Source: Stercorarius parasiticus
Taxonomy: Eukaryota > Chordata > Aves > Charadriiformes > Stercorariidae
Reading direction: 5' to 3'
Length of the DNA stretch: 64,000 bases
Assembly (NCBI GenBank): GCA_013396915.1
Contig: VWZL01000203.1
Coordinates: 1,628,886-1,692,885, forward strand
The translations under genes and the position numbers were made by a program. Below the pieces are notes generated by a model that searched no databases, had not been told where the DNA came from, and worked only from the letters and a program-made list of their open reading frames with translations. Below, in pieces: positions 53,930 through 64,000 of this stretch (the stretch's first letter is position 1; every line of letters starts with the position of its first letter).

Positions 53930-53995
53930 AAACCCCGCATCACGGCTCAGCACGATAAACAAACCCGCGGCGGAAGGGTGCGCCGTGGGGGGAGG
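53930..53995. promoter_or_regulatory. Small CpG cluster, possible regulatory element
   Basis: About eight CpG dinucleotides occur in roughly 65 bp, including CCCGCGGCGG, in a region otherwise poor in CpG. It is too short for a CpG island. It could be a remnant or minor promoter, an enhancer, or a noncoding LRFN2 exon on the minus strand; I see no TATA box or clear splice signal that decides this. Confidence 0.3.
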
Positions 53996-55424
53996 GAGGA
54001 AACAAGTGATTATGTGGCAGAGAATGATCTTCCTCCTCAAAATGCCTCTGGGAAGGAGGAAGCAAGAAAACATGAGAATCCTGCCAGTACACACAATGAC
54101 CCTTCAAAGCACCATGGGGAACCCACTGATGAAGAGCTTCTCTAATGCCTCCTGCCAACTCGATATTTGCCAAATCCCATTTGCCTCTAATCACTCACAG
54201 ACAGTTGCTTGGCCTAAATCTGCTCCCTCTTTTTCTTCTGGTGCAAAGCTGGAGTTAGGCTGCAGAAGCTAGCTCAGTGCTGGTGTATGGGAGAGTAGGC
54301 CTGTGCCTATCTTTATGGTCCACAGAGAAATGAAAATGCTGACCGACCTGCCTTAGTGGCTGCCTTGGACAAGTCCTGGAGAAGCAGGTGGGTAGCAGGG
54401 TGGGCATGAGGATCTGCATGATATTATAAGGATTATCATTTCAGGAAGAGAGAGTACACAGCTAGGATATTCCCAGTAGGTGCTCTGGTAAGAAATGGTT
54501 AACCAGAGACACAATTACTTTTCTGACAGCTCAGGAAAAAGAAACTGCTTACTGAAGGCCATATTGACATTCATTTCGCTACAGTTTCTTCCATTACTCT
54601 GCCCTAAAAACAGAATTACCCTTTCTTACTCATCCAGTGACTTTTGCAGGATACTACACACAAGGTCTGGCTGCCTTTTGGAGGAAAGCCCAGTTTTCTG
54701 AAAAAATCTGTCATGGCACAGCAAAAACAAAGAGAAAAGGGAGTCCTTAATGGGTGCTAGTCACCCAGACAAAGCACCAAGGCAAATCTAACTTGGATCT
54801 TAGTAATATGTGTCGTTCTCTATAAGATCAGCAGTTCTTCATGTCCACCTTCCTTCAGCCCTTAAATTATGGCAATACATAAGGACAAGAAATTGCTTCT
54901 GACCCTCCTCTGCATACCTTCAGCAACAGAAGCAATCATCTGACATCCTGAAGCACAGCATCTGATTGCATTTCGCATGCATAATGGTGGCTGTTATTAT
55001 TGGTAAGAACAACAGTTGTTACAGTTCAACAAATGTGTCTTAATCATTTTCTGCTTATGTAACACACTATATACAAGTATTAATGCAATCAAGTGCACTC
55101 TAAATACTGACTGCAGAAATACTGCCTACAGTCTCCTTTTACCCAATAAGGACTGTTACTGAATCTAAAGGTCTGAATAGAAAAGCACTGTGCTGGGTAA
55201 TTTGAGGGGATTGGTCCCATGTTTAGATGTTTCATATGTAAAGTGATCCTTAATAATTATGACTTTAAACCTTAGTCTAAGAAAAGTGAAACAAAATTTC
55301 TCCTATGTCTCGGATCTCTTTTGCCACTGGCACATCAGGATTACTTGCACTAATTTCTGTTTTGTTACTCCGAATTTATAAGAGTAAATGAAGCCTGCAT
55401 GCAGCAATAACGTTATCTATCCTG

Positions 55425-55463
55425 AAGAAAAAAAAAAAAAGAAAAGAAAAAAAAGAGAAAAAA
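55425..55463. repeat. A-rich (GAAAA)n-like tract
   Basis: Purine-only sequence of A runs separated by single G. Confidence 0.8.
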
Positions 55464-58400
55464 TATCTCTGTGTGTAGATATAGAGTTGCTCTGATTTTG
55501 CCTCTCATGCTCATAAATTAATTATGCCAGTGAACTCTTTAGTACCAAGAAGAACAGCTACAGACTGCTGTACATCTGTACTGTTGAATTCCCTCATCCT
55601 TCCAACAGGGTAGTTTCATCCAGGCTACCTATTGGAGAGGCTTGTAGTCCCTGCTAACTCCCAAGTGATTGTCTTGAGAGAGTGCATGGTCCAAGTCCCC
55701 TTCACAGACCATTCTAGCAATGTAAGAGTATGAGCAAGTAGACTCGAGTGCCCAGGAACCTTTTGTGGCACTTTTTGAAATCCTGAACTGTAATAAGCTC
55801 AGCATTACTGTATCAAGTTTGCTTAAGCTGTGGTGTTTTGTATTAGGGGTTGCTAGTAACCTGAAAATAAAGCTAACTTTTTAAATATATATATGTACAT
55901 AGCCATACACACACATCTAATTCCCAGCTGGAATTAGATGACTTCCCAGGGAATTGTTCTTCTACAGACTTAGAAGTACCACTGCAAGATACACTTTCTT
56001 TCATCAGTGAACAAGTCATTACCCCTTTCCTTAATGTGAAGGAGGGAGAAGAACAAACTCAGTCAGATGAGGAGACAAACAGTTCCGAAAGCGCCCCTGA
56101 AAACTCATTTCTACCTTGGAACTATCTGGGGGATGCTTAACAGTCCTTGCTACAGTGTTTTTCGTAGTTACAAATGACAAGATAAACCTTCATGCCAAAA
56201 GTAAACATCACCTTGTTTTTTTGATACAGTGTGGGGCAATTCGCACAGTTCAGATAAAGTATACAGAAGAATTCCTATTACCTGGTTCTTTCTTCTGCTA
56301 ACCAGGCTTTGGACCAGAAGAGTTTTGTTTTTCTCCATTCCTGGTTCTGACTCTTCTCTGCATTAAACTAGGCCATTTAATTGAATAATGAGGGAATTCT
56401 CTGTGACTTCCTTGGTGACTAAAAAAAATGCCATCAATCCATATCTCAGGGGGCACTTCAAGTGGTTTGTAACCAAACGTTTAGACTAAAAAAAAACACT
56501 GAGCATGTCCCCACTGCTAACTTGAGCACAATATACATCTTTTGATGAGACTATACAAGGTTAGTCTGGCTGGTTCCCTGTCAGCAGCAAGAAAGGCTTG
56601 CTCAGCCCCTCTAGCTCAGTTTTGAGACAATGACGGTCTCACCACTAGTGAGCAAGTTTCTGCAGTTGCAGTTTCAAAGGTAGAAAAGAATAAGTTGCCC
56701 TTCATTAAACACTAGAGTAAACTGAGCAAACAGGAGCAAAGTCAGAACTGAGAGCAGCAGATATGCCTCTCTGCCTTCTCCTTGCTCAGAGCAATGCTTA
56801 ATGGCATAGACCACCCCAGGAGCAGAGATCAACATACCTACCGCACACATGGTCGTCCCTTTGAAAATCCACTCAATATCATCTACTTTTGGACTCTGAC
56901 ACTTCTCTTGAGTTTGACTTATTCCTGAAAGTCTTTCAGATGTGCCTGGTTGAAGCAAGCTGTGAGAAGTTGAGCCACACATCTCCCCCAGCTCAGGTAT
57001 GTGCTGGTAGGAGAGTCCAGAGACAGACATCCACTGTGCTCTTGAGAAGTTTTGTTTAATGACTATAATGACAATCCCCAGGATTTTTGATTATTTTTCC
57101 ACGACAGAAAAATGAACAATTTAATTTCCTTGCTGCTGGGACCAAACAGCCAAACAGCCTGTGGCATTATGATATAAATACGTCTGAATAAATGAAAGGA
57201 GGATAAGGGAGACATTCAATACAAAGAACGTCCTCTTCTCAGAGGCACTCGGCACCAGAACGACCTTTCCATGTAAGAATATGAAAGTTAGAAGACTTAC
57301 ATTACACTCATGCCCTCTCAGCTTCTAAGGATATTTTTAGAAGCTCTGCTGGGGGTGTCATGGTTTTCTATAAAGACAGGTTATTGGCAGATACCAGATA
57401 CAATAAAATCAAAGGCATCTTTAGCTGGGGGATGTGAAGTTCCAAGAAGTGGATTATGCACAAATAGGTCTTTTTTCAGCATCTTGTGGGAGTCAGGATA
57501 TGTGTGACTGGCTTTATTTCCCTAAGAGGAAATAAAGGCTTGGCTTTCACGAGTAGGGATTTTTGAATCTAGAGGTTTCTATAGCAGAAAATGCAGTACA
57601 AAAAATAACGATACCCACATGGATGCAGAGCAGTCCTTCAATGTTTACCCATGCATAGCAACAACATATACCATTATGGGAGCCGATAAAGATTACAGTA
57701 TCCATATGAAAATGCAGGGTGTTTTTTAGAATTTGTATGTTGAATGTATTAACAGTAGAGCCTGGACCACAGCCAGGATGTTAAATCTCACAAAAGAGGC
57801 GTTACCTTGCAGTTGATAATCACAAGGATGAACAGCTTTTTGCGTGGGGTATCAGATCTGGTTAGTGTCCTGATCACAACCTTTCAAAAAAATTACCACT
57901 TGCAAAGAGGAAAGTAGCACCTTCTGAGTTGCCAGCACCTGGATTCTTCTGTTCAGTGAATTCTCTTAGACCTGTTTTGGTTACAAAATTTGCAAGGGTA
58001 CAACAGAGACGAGTAAAGAATTACTTAAGTGACAGCTTATCTGAATGAATCTGAACCTCTTGACTGGAGAGACGTCTGGTTTGTGAAAGGGACAATTTAC
58101 CTTGTATTGGTTTCAGCTAGCGGAAGAAAAAAAGAAGCAGATACAAGTACAGAAGAACTGTGGGAAGGGAGAATTAGTGGAAGTCACAGTAATTGGATGT
58201 AACTGCTTTAACAAAGTACTGGACAAATGAGCTGGAAAAAATCCTTTGTTCAAACACTGTAAGAAATAGTGGTCCTGCATTCCGTTGCAGGAGTGGTCAG
58301 AGTGAAGGGCCAGAGCCATTTCCTCTGCAAAATCCATCATTAAGATATGTCCTCTCTTCTGGGTGGTGCCTCACTATTTCAGGTGGCTGATGCTAACTGA

Positions 58401-58756
58401 GCGTGTTGGACTCTATGCAGTGCTGCAGACTAAGAATCCTTCCGAATGATCATCCTGATGTTTCCAGTGACCGACTCTATGACAAACCATCTGCACATCA
58501 CAGGCCTCACTTTTCCCACCTGTGAAAAATTAACAAACTCTTTAATTTGTCAAATTGACAGTGTTAAAATTAACCAGCAAGAGTCAGAGCACAAAACCTT
58601 ACTGCCTGGATGAACAGTTTTTCACCTAGCTAATCTGTCCAATTTTTCTGGAGTTGGGCATTTAATTATTCTCTAGGACTGTAATATTTACACAGTATTT
58701 TGGAAGAAGTTTTAATAACACTGCCTTGTAAGACTCAACATTATCTTTTTATGGAT

Positions 58757-58808
58757 TGGGTGGGTTTTGGGTTTTCTTGTTGGTTTTGGGTTTTTGTGGT
58801 TTTTTTTA
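58757..58808 (+). repeat. G/T-rich tract with four GGG runs
   Basis: GGG runs occur at 58758, 58762, 58769 and 58788, with TTTT spacers between some of them. This is a possible but weak G-quadruplex because one loop is long. Confidence 0.6.
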
Positions 58809-60388
58809 AGGAATAATGATCTTTATGAGCCAGAACAAACATGATAGTTAACAATGGCGCCAGAGGGGATTCTACATCACTACCTTGTGGGCTGTATTCA
58901 CAAGATGACATGAAGATGGAAAAGAGTTCTGTCATTTGAGGTTTTGACTGACATGGTTTGAAAATAGAGTTCAAGTCTGAAATGACATTCTGGTATGCTG
59001 GAAGTTGATTTACAACCCAAAAATGCCAAAGAAGCCGAAATGTTAAAAGTATTTATGGAGTGAAAATTAAAGATGTCCATAATAATTAGAAATATTGAAA
59101 CTTAAAATCATGACCTTTTCTATTTAAGCAAACTTGATCATCTAGAAATGTTGGTATTTTGATATCTTTAAAGGTTAATCTGGAATACCTTTTTTCCAAA
59201 TTACCTCCAAATTGATTTTTCCATCATTTAAAAAAGAGACAAAACACTGTCTCTCTGGATAACTTCTACAGTTCTTTTTCTGCTTGACTGCAAATGGGTG
59301 CTGTACATGTCTGGAGTAGCAATTCAATTAGGGATCCCCAAACCATTTTTTTTATTACTGTAATTACACTTATTATGGCTTGGCCTAAAAATCTATAGGA
59401 AGACCAAGATGCCAGAGTGTTAGGGTCCATGCAAACATCTAATACACACCTCTAAAGAAACTTCTAATCTAAATAGGCAAAATGCTGGGAGAAAAAAAAA
59501 GAAATATTGTTAACCTCCCATTTTGCATGTGAAGAGCACACGACACCAAGAGGAAGCAACAAGCCAATGGCTACCAAAGAACTCAGTGGCAGAGTCAGGG
59601 ATCGTTCTGACTCCCTGTGAGCATACTGGGTGCAAAGCCATCCTTGCCCTCTCGAGAGTTATGTTGTAAATAAATTACTCTGAGCAATGAAAAAGGAAAA
59701 ACAGAGGCTATGTCTGTGTGCTACTTCAGATCCAGGATTAGTTTCTTACAGTAATGAGATGGCTGAGTAATTCTACAGGATTTCACCAAGGTAATCAAAT
59801 CTAGACACTCAGCATCTTACAGCCTTTAGACACTGATGAACCCAAAGCCTTTGCTATTGTCAATACATGTAGTTAAAGAGCAAGAAAGTCATTTGAAAAG
59901 TACCTTCGGCTTAGAGCTACCACAGTTCTTTCCTAAAGCGTGCCCTGGCCAGAAGTGCAGTTCAGGCAGCAGGGGTATTAAAATCCTTTCTGGTAAGAAG
60001 TTGCCAATGATGCTGGTGTATATATGCCCTTGGAGTGCCCAGGCTGTCAGCTGCAGCAGCTGCTGCTTCATTCATTATACATGAGGAGTCACAGGCAGCA
60101 TGAAGCGCTGAAATTAATCCTGACAGAGTCATGAATAAAATGTAAATATATCTTGAGAAGGAAACATTTGCAAGGAAATTGGGGGGGGAGAAGAGGGGGA
60201 GGGAAAGCAAAAAAGGAAAAATTGTTCAGTTGTAGGAATGTAGGAGAAGAATGAAGCAGTACAGTCTGCAGAGTGAACATCAAAGTCTTCTTGCCTCATT
60301 TCATGGGAAGCAGGCTCCCATGCTAGCAGGATTGCTAGCACACACCACAGTGCTGCAGCTGCCTGGGAAGACAGACACAGCAGCTCAG

Positions 60389-60440
60389 AAAAAAAACAAA
60401 CCAAAAAACCCCAAAAATACCAACCACAAACCAAAAAACT
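60389..60440. repeat. A/C-rich low-complexity tract
   Basis: Irregular CCAAAAAA and ACCACAAA units. Confidence 0.75.
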
Positions 60441-62555
60441 CATGCGTGCCCAGGGAGTTTTAAACCCAGACAAACTTTGGGACTACCCTTGAGGGCCACT
60501 GAATAAGGCTTGCTCTGTGCGTGGGTTTGGCAGAAGAGGGAAAAACTGGTATCCACTTGCCTCTTAGCCATGTCTTCCCATTGACTAAGTGCCTAGTTGA
60601 AAAGTGTTGTCAGTTTGGTTGGAGCTTTAAGACAGCCTATCCCCCATCTGCTTCTGGTTACTATCTCTTTCAACTGGCAGTGACCATATGAGTCCTCCTA
60701 GGCTGTTTGACCAGTAAACCAGACCAATTAAATCATATTTTGTAGACCCATGTAATCCAGGTGGGCTGTTACCTTCCTGAGCAGATCAGACTATATTGCA
60801 AGGACTCATCTGACTCCATTCACACTGCCTGGTAGCTGGCAAGTTCCTTCGACTCTCCCTGCCTCAGGTTACCTGGTCTCATAATCCATCAAATGATGTT
60901 CATCTGCTTCACTAAGGGATGAGGAAGAGTTACAGGATTTTGTACCCTTGATAAAAAGTTGTCATCTAGATACAAAGACTGACTATAACACTGAATTTTC
61001 ACAGCCTCTCTCATTCCCTGTGGTTTGAAAGCTGCAGGTCAAATATTGCTCTCAGCTACGCCCAGGCAATTCCAACCAATTTCAATCACAGGCAGGACAA
61101 AAATCTGCATATACAGGGCTCAATCTAACATCACCACAATTTGTATATGTACATACGTGGAGGGCATGAGGGTGGCACACAGAAGCCACTCTCTGACAGC
61201 AATAGTACCTACCCCGGGGGGTGCAGGAGGGAGAAATGAAGAATCATTTTCCCAGTGGAAACTACAGAGAGAATTTTAAGCAGGCAAAATGTAATTACCT
61301 GAAATAGAATCATACATTATACCCATCACACCATCCGACATAAAAATTTAAAGCACGATTTGCAACTGAGGAAGCCAAGGTGAATTTCTGAGTTTCATTA
61401 ATTTGGCCCCTCCTCTTCAGCATGGTGCTGACAATGAAAGATAGATTCACCTGCATGGAGAAGCAGTACCACCTTCTCCATGCCCTGATCTGGAGGGAGA
61501 AGCTGGGAGGTGTGTTGTGCTTTTTTCTGAGAGGACCTCAGCTAGAGATCTTCCATCATACTCTTTGTACTGTTTTCGCTCAACACAGCTACATTGTCTG
61601 TACCTTACTGGATTCATATATGTTACTAAACCACAGTTCCTAGCTCCCTCTATTACATTGCACCTAGGTGCCACAGAATCCTTAAGGCCCTTACCCTTCC
61701 AACTAATCCCTCCTGAGACACAGCCAATAATATTAAAGGCAAGAACAGAGGGTCAGAAAAACTGAGGGTAAGATTCATCTCACCTAACTTTAGAAGTCTG
61801 AAATGTAGGTGTCTGCATCTAAGTTGGGAAACCAGGTTTTTCCTTAAGGGTCGTTAGACAAAAAGAGGTACTTATAGGGCTGACCTGTCTTAAGTGTCTG
61901 TTTTAGGAGGGAATCATTCCCTGGAAATGCCTGCTTTCCTTCTTTGGCTATAAAGAAAGATTAACTAATTGCCCTGTTATTTAGACCCATGCAGTCTAAA
62001 GAGAAATCCATAGTGGATGAAGGAATTGAAACCACATCTCCTTATTCATACACAGATTTCTTAGCTAGTGAGCCATAACCTTATTCCTGAAACAATTATA
62101 AAAAAGTCTTCAAAAATATAGTCCTGCCAGGAAAATTGCCATCAGCCCTTCGCACATGTTGTGTCCCATGAGTGAACAGGTAATTCTGTGTCAGCTTCCA
62201 CCACATTTTCAAAGAAACAACAGGCCTTGCAGTGCATTTCCGAGGCAGAGGAGTGTTGCCTCCAAAGCTGCAGTAGAAAGTTTGCACGTTAAAAAGATCA
62301 GCTTCAACCACATAGAATTTCCATCTGACTATACAGGGGAATGGGACTAGATTGATGAGTGCCTATAGACTTGTGGGTCACTCTACTAGTGCTTTATTGA
62401 GAGAGGAATTTGTTTCACTTATAAGACATACTTAATTATTAAACAGACAGACACAACAACAATAACCAAAACCTTGGTAGTAGTTGACTGTTGCACTAGT
62501 GGCTAATGAAGGAATATTTCCTGCATACAACTTCAGGATGGGGAAGTAAAAGTTT

Positions 62556-62872
62556 AGGGGTGACCTAACCTTCCAATATCTACAAGAAAGTCATCGAGAA
62601 GACAATGCCAGGCTCTATACTGAGGAGCAGGATGGAACAACAAAAAATAGATGGTCATAAATTGAATCACGAGAGGTTCAAGCCATATACAAGAGGAACC
62701 TTTTTCACAATGAGGATAGTCAAGCGTTGGAGCAGTCTCCATCTTTGTAATTTTTCAAGATCTTACTGGGTAAAGCTCTGACAAAGCTGGGCTGACCCCA
62801 TTTTTAGCAGGAGGTCAGTCTAGAGACCTCCTGAGTTCCCTTCCAAATGACATTATTCTATGATTACATGAT
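62556..62872 (+). mobile_element. CR1 LINE 3' end, degraded, forward orientation
   Basis: It follows the CR1 ORF2 C-terminal and 3' UTR layout: a GGTGACCTAACCTTCC start, a CAAGCGTTGGAGCAG block matching the usual CACTGGAACAGG position, then GAGTTCCCTTCCAAATGAC and an ATTCTATGATT end. The frames are broken throughout, so it is an old copy. The left boundary is approximate. Confidence 0.82.
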
Positions 62873-64000
62873 AAAGACATTGGTTATGGACCAGTTCCCA
62901 TCCTTTAACAAGGCATTCAGAGAGTAAATAAACATGGTCTGTATTGAAGCTTCATGTGGAGTAAGAGATCTACCAGAGAAACGAGTAACAAGCCCTTCTC
63001 AATCTTCTGTATGATGTGTGCAACAGACAGGGGAGAGTAGAAATTCAACATTATGTTTTGCAGTCTCTAGCTCCTTAAGCAGCCTGAACCTTTGATCAGC
63101 CACAGTAATGAAAACTAGCTTGAGAAATATTTGAGAGACCCAAGAGGTAGTGGCTGTGACTTTTGTCCCCAGTGCCTCAAGCTGCCGACAGCACAATTTG
63201 CATCCGGGGGATCTGGCCTTAACTTTCCACAGAGAAAGCTAGCAGAGGGGATATCTGTGTGCTTTCAAGAAAAAGCGCTTTCAAGAAAAGAACTTTACTT
63301 TCCATGTATGGAACAATGCCCTATCTTGTAGTATATCCTAAAAAAAACAACCCCAAACCCAAACAACAGTAGTGCATTCCCTGAACAGCCAGAATTTTAA
63401 TCCTTTTCGACCTACCTAGATATTGCATGCTCCAGAAAATACCCAAGGTTTCCTTTTGGTGTTTCTAACTCACAATGGTTCCTGAGGGGAAGGAAATAAT
63501 CTATTTTTTGTTTTGTTTATCACTTTGCTTTCCTGTGAAATTACCGGAACCACTTGGTTGAAACAGTGAAACAAGCCACATCAGCATTTGATACAGAGCT
63601 GGACTGCTCAACCATGGTGTCACTGAGCCTGAGTCCCTGGGGTCTTTCACTCTTGCCAAGTCCAAATAGGCGCAGACATTACTCTCTTGTACCTGCAAAA
63701 CAGCTGCAAAAAGCATCGAATCCATTGTGCTCTAGAGATGGCTTTGCATTCATACTCTTTCCTGTTCCATTAAGGCTTTTTAAATTGAGACTTAAATCAC
63801 TTGGCTGGCCAGCAGGACATCTGCAGGAACTGCAGAAAGCACATTCACACCTCATGGGGTTTTTTTAACCTGGTGTAATCGGAAAAAAGGTCTACATTGT
63901 ACTCTTGCTCAAGTTGTGCCTTGGCTCACGAGAGGAGGAAAACTCCTCTAGCAGAGAAAACTCTGCAAAGCTGAAGGACAAGTCATAAAGCCATTGAAAT
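62873..64000. other. Noncoding, no gene seen
   Basis: Unique sequence to the window end, including an A/C-rich patch near 63338-63368. The open frames of up to 104 codons have no recognisable features. Confidence 0.6.

Larger units (their letters stand above)
38651..62555. other. Noncoding, no gene seen
   Basis: About 24 kb with few recognisable transposons. It contains microsatellites (45.3, 45.6, 46.7, 55.4 kb), a poly(C) run with an N at 53.2 kb, a small CpG cluster at 53.93-54.0 kb, a G-tract cluster at 58.76 kb, and blocks that look like conserved noncoding DNA (44.55-44.85, 46.0-46.16, 60.03-60.18 kb). All open frames are short and unrecognised. Confidence 0.6.
11914..64000 (-). other. 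LRFN2: LRFN2 5' intron (possibly reaching the 5' flank)
   Basis: About 52 kb upstream of the coding exon on the LRFN2 strand contains no recognisable exon of any gene. LRFN2 is known to have a very long first intron in mammals, so most or all of this is probably intron. I could not find the noncoding first exon or a CpG-island promoter, so the right boundary is uncertain. Confidence 0.6.

Noticed and set aside
53822..54272. Overlapping open frames on both strands at the CpG cluster
   Set aside because: Neither translation resembles a protein family; the openness reflects local composition.
56590..56660. Short stretch considered as an old transposon or tRNA-derived SINE
   Set aside because: CTCTAGCTCAGT resembles a tRNA A box, but there is no matching B box or poly(A) tail and no second copy in the window.
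1..64000. CRISPR arrays, tRNA, rRNA or snRNA genes, bacterial-type operons
   Set aside because: I saw no regularly spaced repeats, no cloverleaf with A and B boxes, and no recognisable rRNA or U-snRNA sequence; the window is vertebrate intronic DNA.

Overview
The window looks like nuclear DNA from a bird. Two things support this. It has many short 3'-end copies of CR1 LINEs, some ending in the avian-type ATTCTATG octamer repeats, and it carries one large coding exon of the vertebrate gene LRFN2. A solo LTR of a type I associate with non-chicken (neoavian) genomes is also present, but I cannot name the species. Background sequence is AT-rich and gene-poor, as expected inside a very large intron.

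The only protein-coding feature I can support is on the minus strand at 10521-11893. It is the first coding exon of LRFN2 (SALM1), a synaptic adhesion protein. The exon carries the signal peptide, LRR domain, Ig domain and the start of the fibronectin III domain, and it has clear splice sites on both sides. The next coding exon (end of FnIII, transmembrane segment, cytoplasmic tail with PDZ ligand) should lie to the left, outside the window. Bases 1-10520 are therefore the start of the downstream intron. Bases from 11914 rightwards are the 5' intron, probably up to or near the window end; I found no convincing 5' noncoding exon or CpG-island promoter.

Layout: 1-10.5 kb, intron with a CR1 RT fragment, a CR1 3' tip and a long reverse CR1 (about 4.86-6.39 kb). 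10.5-11.9 kb, LRFN2 exon. 11.9-26.5 kb, intron with one forward CR1 (16.5 kb) and a palindromic CTCF-like site (20.3 kb). 26.5-28.4 kb, two forward CR1s. 28.4-37.6 kb, unique AT-rich sequence. 37.6-38.65 kb, a 776-bp solo LTR followed by a short reverse CR1. 38.65-62.5 kb, mostly unique sequence with microsatellites, stretches that look like conserved noncoding elements, and a small CpG cluster near 53.95 kb. 62.55-62.87 kb, a degraded CR1.

I found no CRISPR array, operon, RNA gene or new multi-gene system. The points most worth checking are the solo LTR with its promoter and poly(A) signals, the CTCF-like palindrome, the CpG cluster, and several candidate regulatory blocks in the LRFN2 5' intron.
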